Part shown: piece by piece, positions 1 through 6,215 of the stretch
Position numbering within the stretch: the first letter of the stretch is position 1
How the letters are laid out: every line of letters begins with the position of its first letter
NCBI GenBank assembly: GCA_041179245.1
Contig: JBEGTT010000204.1
Coordinates: 1 to 11,732 of the forward strand
DNA from: JBEGTT01 sp041179245
GTDB taxonomy: Bacteria > Pseudomonadota > Gammaproteobacteria > Burkholderiales > Rhodocyclaceae
Reading direction: 5' to 3'
DNA length: 11,732 nucleotides
Notes under the pieces: model-generated
What the model was told of the DNA's origin: nothing
Database searches by the model: none
The model's input: only the letters and a program-made list of their open reading frames with translations
Program-made: the position numbers and the translations under genes

Positions 1-360
1 GCCTTGATTCAGATGACTTGGCCGCTGGTGTACCGTATTGCCGCCTTAGTGATATTGGTGGCAAATGCAGTTTACGTCGAGTGTAGGCCGACAGTACCTT
101 GCAGATTACGTCTTGAACCAAAGGGGCGGATGACGGTTTTGGTCGATTCGGCTTGGGTTCAAGCAAATAAAGTTCAAAGCTTTTTAATTCACCCTTGGTT
201 AACTGCATTTTCTGCCGAGTTTCCCAATGGGGACATACAGTATTGGTGGGTGTTTGCTGATTCTGCTTCTGCTGACGACTTTAGGCGTTTACGGGTTTGG
301 TTGCAGTGGGAAAGTCATCCAGTATCAGCACCACTAGTAGCGCGAACACCGAAAATTTAG
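1..360 (+). CDS. YgfX-like membrane protein, 5' partial
   Basis: The frame is open to the left edge, so the true start is probably upstream. An in-window TTG (4) and ATG (13) exist but would give a protein with only one membrane helix. What is visible is one hydrophobic helix (roughly the residues encoded at 20-80) followed by a soluble domain. This domain has features I associate with the YgfX (DUF1434) family: a 'LRLEPKGR' strand, an 'HPWL' segment and the closing 'DDFRRLRVWLQW' motif. YgfX proteins usually carry a two-helix hairpin before this domain; the first helix would lie outside the window. In E. coli, YgfX (CptA) has been described as the toxin partner of SdhE (YgfY/CptB), with effects on cell shape, but in betaproteobacteria the family is often simply found beside nadB and its role is unclear. 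The family assignment is moderately sure; the function is not established from sequence. Confidence 0.65.
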   Translation, partial: ALIQMTWPLVYRIAALVILVANAVYVECRPTVPCRLRLEPKGRMTVLVDSAWVQANKVQSFLIHPWLTAFSAEFPNGDIQYWWVFADSASADDFRRLRVWLQWESHPVSAPLVARTPKI

Positions 361-1928
361 CGTTTGCGAATGACGCTATCTTTGGTTTTGCCGAGGGTTT
401 CTGGGTAATCACGGCTGAAGTGTAGCCCTCTGCTTTCCTTGCGTTTCAAGGCGCAACGCACAATCAGATCAGCCGTTACCACCAGATTGCGCAGTTCAAT
501 CAAGTCGTGGCTAACTCGGAAGTGCGAATAGAACTCCTCGATTTCGCGCATCAGCAGCCGAATCCGGTGTTGTGCTCGTGTTAGACGCTTAGTCGTTCGT
601 ACAATCCCGACGTAATCCCACATAAAACGACGTAGTTCATCCCAGTTGTGAGCGATGACGACTTCCTCGTCCGCGTCAGCAACACGGCTTTCGTCCCAAT
701 CCGGGATCGAGGGGATTGCCGTTTGGGCCTGCTTCAACATGTCATCAACCGCAGCCTCTGCATAAACAATGCATTCCAACAGCGAGTTGGAGGCAAGACG
801 GTTTGCGCCATGTAAGCCGGTACAGGATGCTTCGCCGGCAACATATAAACCCTTAAGTTCTGTACGGGCATGTTGGTCAACCACAACGCCGCCGCAGGTG
901 TAATGGGCGGCTGGCACAATCGGGATCGGTTGTTGTGTAATGTCGATGCCCAATTCCAAACAGCGAGCATAGATGTTGGGGAAGTGGTGAAGGATGAAGT
1001 CACGACCTTTGTGAGATATATCGAGGAACACGCAGTCCAGCCCACGTTTTTTCATTTCGAAATCGATGGCTCTGGCGACGATATCCCTTGGGGCAAGTTC
1101 GGCACGTTCATCGTGTTCTGGCATAAATCTCGTGCCATCGGGTAGTTTGAGTAAACCACCTTCACCCCGAACCGCTTCAGAAATCAGGAAAGATTTAGCC
1201 TGAGGGTGATACAAGCAAGTAGGGTGGAACTGAATAAATTCCATGTTGGCTACGCGGCAGCCTGCCCGCCAAGCCATCGCTATCCCATCACCCGTTGAGG
1301 TGTCTGGGTTAGTCGTATAAAGATAAACTTTTCCAGCACCACCTGTGGCTAGCAGGGTGTCAGCGGCTGCAAAGGTGTGAACTTCCCCCGTTTGGTTATC
1401 TAAAACATAAGCACCGTGGCAGCGTTTTTCGGCCAACCCCAGTTTTTCACTGGTGATTAGGTCGATCGCAATATGGTGTTCAAAAACGGTAATGTTGGGG
1501 TGATTTTGGACTTTTGGAATCAAGGTGTCTTGAACTGCTTGACCTGTCGCATCCTGAACATGGATCACTCGTCGGTGGCTATGCCCACCTTCGCGAGTCA
1601 AGTGGTAACCGGAACTGTCCTGTGTAAACGGCACGCCTTGTTCGATTAGCCATTCAATGGCCCGTTTTCCATTCTCAACTACAAACCGTGTTGCCTCCAG
1701 ATCATTCAGAAAGGCTCCCGCAACTAGGGTGTCCTGAATATGGTTTTCGATGGAATCTTTAGTGTCCAGCACCGCCGCGATGCCGCCTTGGGCCCATCCA
1801 GAAGCGCTGTCTTCAAGTAACCGCTTGCTGATCAGGGCAACTTTCCTGTGTTCTGCAAGGCGAAGTGCTGCGGATTGTCCCGCTAGACCGCTGCCGATAA
1901 TCAAAACGTCAAATTGCCGAATTGCCAT
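357..1928 (-). CDS. nadB: L-aspartate oxidase NadB
   Basis: This cytoplasmic flavoenzyme oxidises L-aspartate to iminoaspartate, the first step of de novo NAD synthesis; NadA then makes quinolinate. The 523-residue length is close to the E. coli enzyme (about 540). The N-terminus has the FAD-binding GxGxxG fold (G12, G14, G17 in 'IIGSGLAGQSA'), followed by 'SGWAQGGIAA' and 'TREGGHSHRR' near 111-120. Family active-site positions look intact: His in 'FHPT' (235), Arg in 'APRDIV' (281), His in 'AHYTCGG' (342) and Arg in 'GANRLASNS' (377). These run at a constant offset of about nine from the E. coli residues. The C-terminal helical domain is complete. The ATG at 1926-1928 fits the start of the FAD fold; the ribosome site before it is weak. 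The gene is transcribed divergently from rpoE and its stop overlaps that of the ygfX-like gene. nadA and nadC are not in the window. Confidence 0.97.
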   Translation of the reverse strand: MAIRQFDVLIIGSGLAGQSAALRLAEHRKVALISKRLLEDSASGWAQGGIAAVLDTKDSIENHIQDTLVAGAFLNDLEATRFVVENGKRAIEWLIEQGVPFTQDSSGYHLTREGGHSHRRVIHVQDATGQAVQDTLIPKVQNHPNITVFEHHIAIDLITSEKLGLAEKRCHGAYVLDNQTGEVHTFAAADTLLATGGAGKVYLYTTNPDTSTGDGIAMAWRAGCRVANMEFIQFHPTCLYHPQAKSFLISEAVRGEGGLLKLPDGTRFMPEHDERAELAPRDIVARAIDFEMKKRGLDCVFLDISHKGRDFILHHFPNIYARCLELGIDITQQPIPIVPAAHYTCGGVVVDQHARTELKGLYVAGEASCTGLHGANRLASNSLLECIVYAEAAVDDMLKQAQTAIPSIPDWDESRVADADEEVVIAHNWDELRRFMWDYVGIVRTTKRLTRAQHRIRLLMREIEEFYSHFRVSHDLIELRNLVVTADLIVRCALKRKESRGLHFSRDYPETLGKTKDSVIRKR

Positions 1929-1979
1929 GCGCGGGCACCGTGAAGGGAAATGAGTATGAATAGTTCAGAGAGGGAACGA

Positions 1980-1988
1980 AATATAGCA
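1980..1988 (-). promoter_or_regulatory. Candidate extended -10 promoter for nadB
   Basis: On the minus strand this reads TGCTATATT, an extended -10 element (TGn followed by TATATT). No good -35 box is present about 17 bases upstream, which is tolerable for an extended -10 promoter. Transcription would begin near 1973 and give nadB a leader of roughly 45 bases. This is a pattern match only. Confidence 0.35.
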
Positions 1989-2032
1989 CGACAGCCACCG
2001 TAGGCGTTTATGGGAAATGGGAGGCTGTGCGC

Positions 2033-2038
2033 TATACT
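2033..2038 (+). promoter_or_regulatory. Candidate -10 box for rpoE
   Basis: TATACT lies 44 bases before the rpoE start, the best sigma-70-like -10 hexamer in the nadB-rpoE divergent region. The -35 region (about 2010-2015) matches TTGACA poorly, so an activator or another sigma factor may be involved. I could not find a convincing sigma-E-type GAAC...TCTGA pair upstream of rpoE. Confidence 0.3.
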
Positions 2039-2082
2039 GCTAGACCCCATTGGTGCTGTAGCGATCAGCAAAATAAATAGAA

Positions 2083-2682
2083 ATGACAGAACGAGAAGTT
2101 GACCACTTATTGGTACAGAAAGCCCAAGCAGGCGATGAGGCTGCATTTAGCCAGTTGGTGATCAAATACCAGCGAAAATTGTCTCGCCTTGTTTCCCGCT
2201 TAGTTCGGAATTCAGGGGAAGCGGAAGAGGTTGTGCAAGAAGCTTTTATTAAGGCTTTTCGCGCTCTGCCAAATTTCCGAGGGGACAGTGCCTTCTATAC
2301 ATGGCTGTATCGAATTGGAATCAATACCGCTAAAAACCATTTATTAACCGCGAGCCGTCGTGTACAGACATTAAGTGACTACGATAGTGACGATGCTGAG
2401 CATTTTGTCGAACCTAATGGTCTTCACGAGTTGGCAACACCAGAAAGTATTTTGCAATCCAAGCAGATTGCTGAAACCGTCAACCGGGCCATGAATAACC
2501 TGCCTGATGAATTGCGTACAGCCATTACTCTGCGCGAAATCGAGGGTTGTTCTTACGAAGAAATTGCCGAACAAATGGGCTGTCCAATTGGAACGGTTCG
2601 TTCGAGAATTTTTCGGGCACGCGAAGCCATTTCAGCGGAACTTCGGCCAATGCTGGATTTGGCCCCGGACCGCCGTTGGTAA
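2083..2682 (+). CDS. rpoE: ECF sigma factor RpoE/AlgU (sigma-E)
   Basis: This is an extracytoplasmic-function sigma factor that directs RNA polymerase to envelope-stress promoters. At 199 residues it is slightly longer than E. coli RpoE (191). Region 2 (about 25-92) includes 'VVQEAFIKAFRALPNFRGD' and 'FYTWLYRIGINTAKN', both nearly diagnostic of the RpoE/AlgU subgroup. Region 4 (about 130-185) has 'LPDELRTAITLREIEG', 'SYEEIAEQMGCPIGTVRSR' and 'IFRAREAI', the helix-turn-helix that reads the -35. The tail 'LAPDRRW' is a short extension. The ATG at 2083 starts at the position expected for the family, but no clear Shine-Dalgarno precedes it. The gene is followed after six bases by the rseC-like gene. 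In E. coli and many betaproteobacteria rpoE is followed by rseA (anti-sigma) and rseB; neither is here, so control of its activity is unclear from this window. Confidence 0.95.
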   Translation: MTEREVDHLLVQKAQAGDEAAFSQLVIKYQRKLSRLVSRLVRNSGEAEEVVQEAFIKAFRALPNFRGDSAFYTWLYRIGINTAKNHLLTASRRVQTLSDYDSDDAEHFVEPNGLHELATPESILQSKQIAETVNRAMNNLPDELRTAITLREIEGCSYEEIAEQMGCPIGTVRSRIFRAREAISAELRPMLDLAPDRRW

Positions 2683-2688
2683 TCACCC

Positions 2689-3192
2689 ATGACTCAGTGC
2701 CATCACTCGAATACCCCCCACGACCATCAGAGCGCGCATTCAGCTTCCCTTGTTGAAACGAGAGGAAGCGTCGAGCGAGTTGAGGGTGATCGGGCTTTTG
2801 TCTTGCCTGATTCTCAGGGATGTGGCCGATGCCATGAACCAGGCGGCTGTGGTGGGCAAAGCCTTATTCAATTATCGAGTCATACAAAGACTTATGAAGT
2901 TCTGAATACGATAGATGCTCAGGTCGGCGATCGGGTTTCACTGATGGTTGCGCCTGACATAGTCAGAAAAGCCGCATTGGCCGTTTATGTGTTTCCGCTT
3001 GTCCTCTGTATTTTGGGAGCGACTATAGGGCAGTTTTTAGGTGGGGATTTGTTCGCACTTGGCGGGGCTTTTCTAGGTATCGCGTTGGGCTGGGTTGCCA
3101 TGAGACACAAGCAGCTTGAGGTAACAACTGGCCCTTCAGCGGCTGTTTCTATCAGGCGCGTTGATGACCGCGAAACAATTAACGCTACTTAG
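2689..3192 (+). CDS. rseC: RseC/MucC-family inner-membrane protein
   Basis: This is a small membrane protein (167 residues) of the RseC/MucC family, whose E. coli members are linked to sigma-E control and to the Rsx/RseC system that keeps SoxR reduced. A cytoplasmic N-terminal domain contains 'VERVEGDRAFVL' and the family cysteine cluster C45-x2-C48-x5-C54. Two membrane helices follow (about 95-116 and 121-138), with a basic turn and a short tail. The first 17 residues form an unusual extension rich in His and Cys (C4, H5, H6, H11, H13, H17). No alternative start codon lies between this stretch and the conserved domain, so the extension appears real. The start has no strong ribosome site and lies six bases after the rpoE stop, suggesting translational coupling. 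The end overlaps the next gene by 29 bases. The family call is confident; any direct role in controlling the sigma factor is inference from position. Confidence 0.87.
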   Translation: MTQCHHSNTPHDHQSAHSASLVETRGSVERVEGDRAFVLPDSQGCGRCHEPGGCGGQSLIQLSSHTKTYEVLNTIDAQVGDRVSLMVAPDIVRKAALAVYVFPLVLCILGATIGQFLGGDLFALGGAFLGIALGWVAMRHKQLEVTTGPSAAVSIRRVDDRETINAT

Positions 3193-3418
3193 TCGCGGTT
3201 ACTGCCATTTATGTCACGACATGGAATTGGCACTCGCGCCTTTGCTAGCTGAATTCGGCGCTCAATTGCAGGTATTGGATGTCGATGCCGATCCATTGCT
3301 TGAGGAGCGCTACGATGAATTGGTTCCCGTCCTGTTAAAAGGAAATGGACAAGATCATCAGGAAATTTGCCATTATTTTTTGGATCAATCAGCTGTAAAA
3401 ACTTATCTGGCAGGATGA
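3164..3418 (+). CDS. Glutaredoxin-like thiol-redox protein (DUF836 type)
   Basis: This small cytoplasmic protein of 84 residues has a thioredoxin-like fold. The first strand 'QLTLLSRGYC' leads into a C14-H-L-C17 active-site pair. A second strand 'QLQVLDVDAD' and a 'LVPVLL' segment follow; P55 there is the expected cis-proline. This arrangement matches the glutaredoxin-like DUF836 proteins that I recall beside lepA in many betaproteobacteria. I chose the ATG at 3164 over a TTG three bases earlier. The gene starts inside the end of the rseC-like gene (29-base overlap), so the two are probably translated together. The substrate is unknown. The pairing of a CxxC protein with the cysteine-rich RseC-like protein suggests shared redox chemistry, but this is inference. 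Confidence 0.85.
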   Translation: MTAKQLTLLSRGYCHLCHDMELALAPLLAEFGAQLQVLDVDADPLLEERYDELVPVLLKGNGQDHQEICHYFLDQSAVKTYLAG

Positions 3419-3487
3419 ATTTGAAGCTTGTCTGGCAAAAACCATCGAAGAAATTCCACACGTTCGTACTTCTCTTGGGCTGGAATA

Positions 3488-3495
3488 GAGGGGAG
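3488..3495 (+). promoter_or_regulatory. Ribosome binding site deciding the kinase start
   Basis: GAGGGGAG is a strong Shine-Dalgarno with its AGGGG core seven bases before the GTG at 3501. An in-frame GTG at 3495 overlaps this site and would have no usable spacing, so 3501 is the better start for the histidine kinase gene. Confidence 0.6.
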
Positions 3496-3500
3496 TGGTA

Positions 3501-5435
3501 GTGATACCTAACGTTTTACGTCGATGTTTCGTGTACTTCATCTTAGCCTTTTCACTCCTGTGTTTAGCCGGTAGTGCCAATTCAGAGTCGCTGAGAATTA
3601 AATCGCTGGCAGTTTTGGAAGATAAAGCAGGCACACAGACCATTCAAACGGTCAGTCAGAGTGACCAATTCATCCCTTTGGATCACAACCTTAGTCAGGG
3701 TTATAGCCATTCGGTATTTTGGCTGCGCATGGTAGTTCAGGTGGAAGCGCCAGGGGAGTATTGGCTGACGATGCATCCACCTTTCATCGACAGCATCCGT
3801 CTGTTTATTCCGCAAAAATCCGTGTCTGGGAAAGTCTATTCTTTCGAGGAACGGGACTATGGTGACCAACTGCCGTTTTCGGCAAGGGAAGTTCCTTACC
3901 GGGCATTTATTGCGCGAATTCCCTTTGCTGATCAGAACGAACGTGTTTTTTACGCCCGCCTAAAAACCACCAGCACGTCGATTTTGATGGTGGATTTGGT
4001 GAGTCCCTTGGCGTTTGAGCAAGCTAAGTCCCTTGAGTATTTAGGGCTGGGTGCCTACTTTGGGTTGATTGCTACGCTACTCGTGATTAATTTGCTTTAC
4101 TGGTTTTGGATGAAAGACGAGCTGCATGGGTATTTCTCACTTTTTATGCTGATGCAGTCGCTGATGTATTTTGCGGGGAATGGCTTAGCCTCACAATTTG
4201 TTTTTCCCGAGTACCCCTCGGTTACCGATCAAGGGGTGGGATTATTCATTTTTCTGACATCTTCCTCGTCGGCACCCCTGTACCGCCGTTTACTTCGCAT
4301 TGATAAACACTCGGGGTGGCCGCATCGTTTTTTCCAAGCGCAGTTATTGATTCCGTTGACCTTGTTACCGGCCGTATTTTTGGGATATTTCACCGAAGCT
4401 GTTCTGGTGTTGATGGTGTCGGTATTATTTTTTGGGCCGGTTGGTATTTGGCTAGCTTATCAACGTTGGAGAATGGGCGAGACCGGTAGCGCTTGGATTT
4501 TTGGTGGATTCATTATCGCCAACTTGGGGGTGATTACGATTGGCCTAACCTTGTTGGGAATTTGGCCGGGGGAGAACTGGCAGCTTTATAACCGCCAAAT
4601 TACGATTCTAGGCAATATTCTGGCTATGCATATCGCGGTGGCAACACGCTTTAAAGTGCTTAAACGAAGTCATCGAGAAGCGGTATTGCTGGCAGCTCAA
4701 GCTGAGTTTCGAGTTGCCCAAGAACGTCGTGAACAAAATGAGCATCGGCAATTTGTGGCGATGCTTACCCATGAACTGCGAACTCCTTTAGCAGTAATTG
4801 ACGGTGCTGTTCAGTCATTGGAGTATTTGCAGCAAAACGATGAAAAAGACGTTGAGCTACGTCACCAAAGGCACCACAGAATTCGCCGATCGGTGGGGAG
4901 AATTAACGGATTGATTAAACAGTTTGTAGCCAAAGATCGAGTAGAAGATAGCAGCCTCACCTTACATAGCGCCCAAAGCAACGCGGTGGATTTGGTTCGA
5001 GAAGTGATTGATGCGTGTCTAGATAACGTCGATCAACGTATTCATTTGGTTGCACCGAATGAAATGTTATTTATTTCTGCTGATAGCACGCTGGTACAGG
5101 TTGCTCTCGGGAATCTCATCGATAACGCGCTGAAATATTCGCCGAAAGGCTCGCCAATTGAAGTAATTGTTGAAGCCAAAATGGTTGACGGTCAGGCAGG
5201 GGTGGCGTGGATTATTGTGGATCAAGGGGCGGGCATAGCCCCCGAACGAGCTGACGATATTTTCGGTAAGTATGTTCGGGGCGATAACCATGCGCACATT
5301 GCCGGCACGGGATTAGGGTTGTATCTGGTTCGTCGGATTGCCGAACGGCATGGTGGCAGGGCTGAAATAAGCACTCGTAGTGGTTGGTCAGGCGTGGTTC
5401 AGTTTTGGTTACCAGACGGTGGGGCGGTTGCATGA
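3501..5435 (+). CDS. 7TMR-DISM membrane sensor histidine kinase
   Basis: This is an inner-membrane sensor kinase of 644 residues. A signal peptide (about 1-28, ending near 'LAGSANS') leads to a periplasmic all-beta domain (about 30-175), as in 7TMR-DISM extracellular domain 2, a probable ligand-binding jelly roll. Seven closely spaced membrane helices follow (about 180-385), then a short helical linker and the kinase core. In the core, the H-box 'MLTHELRTPLAVI' holds the phosphorylated His at about 424. The ATP-binding domain has an N-box ('NLIDNALKYSP'), G1 ('DQGAGI'), an F-box ('DDIFGKYVRG') and G2 ('GTGLGLYLVRR'), all intact, so it should be active. Carbohydrate or other small ligands have been proposed for this sensor class; the ligand here is unknown. 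The GTG start at 3501 has a strong ribosome site. The stop overlaps the next gene's start (ATGA), so its partner is almost certainly the adjoining response regulator. Confidence 0.93.
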   Translation: MIPNVLRRCFVYFILAFSLLCLAGSANSESLRIKSLAVLEDKAGTQTIQTVSQSDQFIPLDHNLSQGYSHSVFWLRMVVQVEAPGEYWLTMHPPFIDSIRLFIPQKSVSGKVYSFEERDYGDQLPFSAREVPYRAFIARIPFADQNERVFYARLKTTSTSILMVDLVSPLAFEQAKSLEYLGLGAYFGLIATLLVINLLYWFWMKDELHGYFSLFMLMQSLMYFAGNGLASQFVFPEYPSVTDQGVGLFIFLTSSSSAPLYRRLLRIDKHSGWPHRFFQAQLLIPLTLLPAVFLGYFTEAVLVLMVSVLFFGPVGIWLAYQRWRMGETGSAWIFGGFIIANLGVITIGLTLLGIWPGENWQLYNRQITILGNILAMHIAVATRFKVLKRSHREAVLLAAQAEFRVAQERREQNEHRQFVAMLTHELRTPLAVIDGAVQSLEYLQQNDEKDVELRHQRHHRIRRSVGRINGLIKQFVAKDRVEDSSLTLHSAQSNAVDLVREVIDACLDNVDQRIHLVAPNEMLFISADSTLVQVALGNLIDNALKYSPKGSPIEVIVEAKMVDGQAGVAWIIVDQGAGIAPERADDIFGKYVRGDNHAHIAGTGLGLYLVRRIAERHGGRAEISTRSGWSGVVQFWLPDGGAVA

Positions 5436-6130
5436 TTCGGATCGCCATCGTAGAAGACAACCCAGATTTGCTGGATGAAGTGAGTTTTGTTTTGCGTCAC
5501 GAACACTTTCAAGTCACGCCGTGTTTGGATGGTGGGGAATTTGATGTGGCACTCCAACAAGAAAGTTTTGATGTCGTGGTGTTAGACGTTGGGCTGCCCG
5601 GTGAGGATGGGTTTTCGATTGCCCGTCGTATCCGGCAAACCCATCCGGCAACCGGCATCGTACTGATGACCGCACGAGGCGACATTGCCGATCGGATTCA
5701 GGGCATGCAAGAAGGGGCGGATGCCTATTTGACCAAGCCTGTCGATTTAAGAGAGTTGGCCTTGGTTATTCGCGCGATTTCTCGTCGCCTGCCGCATACG
5801 ACTGGACCAACGCAGGGTTTGCGTTTGTTTTTGCTGGATCAGGTTTTGCAACTTGAGGGGGGCGAGCGACTGGCTTTGACTCGTTCCGAATCGTTGTTAC
5901 TCTCAAGATTGTCACGCACGCCGGGGCAACAAGCAACTCGCCAACAGTTGATTGAGGCCTTGGGCTATCGCTACGCAGATTATGACCCTAGGCGTTTGGA
6001 AGCGATTATTAGTCGCTTGCGTAAAAAGCTGACTCAAGCAGGGCTAGAAGAAGGTGTTATTCGCGTGGTTCGACAAACGGGCTATGCATTTTCCTATCCG
6101 TTGCTCGAACGCGAGCGAATGGAGTCCTGA
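5432..6130 (+). CDS. OmpR/PhoB-family response regulator
   Basis: This cytoplasmic DNA-binding regulator of 232 residues should be phosphorylated by the upstream kinase. The receiver domain (about 1-118) has the acidic pair E8/D9, the phospho-acceptor D52 in 'VVLDVGLPGEDG', the switch residue T80 and K102 in 'LTKPVD'. The C-terminal winged-helix domain (about 128-225) has the expected recognition region 'RRLEAIISRLRKKL' and the closing 'VRQTGYAF' hairpin. The ATG at 5432 shares four bases with the kinase stop, the usual coupled arrangement of a two-component pair; longer in-frame starts would lie inside the kinase gene. Target genes are not known, but the next two genes encode a diguanylate cyclase and a chemoreceptor, and phased direct repeats lie just after this gene. 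Confidence 0.94.
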   Translation: MIRIAIVEDNPDLLDEVSFVLRHEHFQVTPCLDGGEFDVALQQESFDVVVLDVGLPGEDGFSIARRIRQTHPATGIVLMTARGDIADRIQGMQEGADAYLTKPVDLRELALVIRAISRRLPHTTGPTQGLRLFLLDQVLQLEGGERLALTRSESLLLSRLSRTPGQQATRQQLIEALGYRYADYDPRRLEAIISRLRKKLTQAGLEEGVIRVVRQTGYAFSYPLLERERMES

Positions 6131-6133
6131 TCG

Positions 6134-6159
6134 GTCAGCTTAATGTCAGGCAATGTCAG
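6134..6159 (+). repeat. Three phased GTCAG direct repeats, possible regulator site
   Basis: GTCAG occurs at 6134-6138, 6145-6149 and 6155-6159, spaced 11 and 10 bases apart. The last two are extended to identical AATGTCAG copies. OmpR-family regulators typically bind direct repeats at this one-helical-turn spacing, and such a regulator is encoded immediately upstream. The site sits before the diguanylate cyclase gene. CTGA-TCGG-TCAG (6127-6138) also forms a small dyad. Binding is inference. Confidence 0.35.
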
Positions 6160-6215
6160 TTTTCTTGCTGATCTCACCGGAATAATGCAGGTTGAGATTA
6201 ACCGACGGCCTACGC

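Noticed and set aside
870..1145. Plus-strand open frame inside nadB
   Set aside because: It lies antisense to the conserved NadB core, has no recognisable domain, and NadB motifs are continuous through it.
1973..2000. GGGAACGAA upstream of rpoE as a sigma-E -35 box
   Set aside because: No TCTGA- or TCAAA-like -10 occurs 16-17 bases downstream, so I did not call it a promoter.
1929..2082. Small RNA or riboswitch in the nadB-rpoE gap
   Set aside because: CGCTA (2030-2034) and TAGCG (2059-2063) could pair, but the loop is long and no known riboswitch features are visible.
3495..3497. GTG at 3495 as the kinase start
   Set aside because: It overlaps the GAGGGGAG ribosome site; GTG at 3501 has proper spacing.
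6192..6194. TTG at 6192 as the cyclase start
   Set aside because: ATG at 6216 is the more usual start codon and the extra eight residues add no recognisable feature; the choice is not certain.
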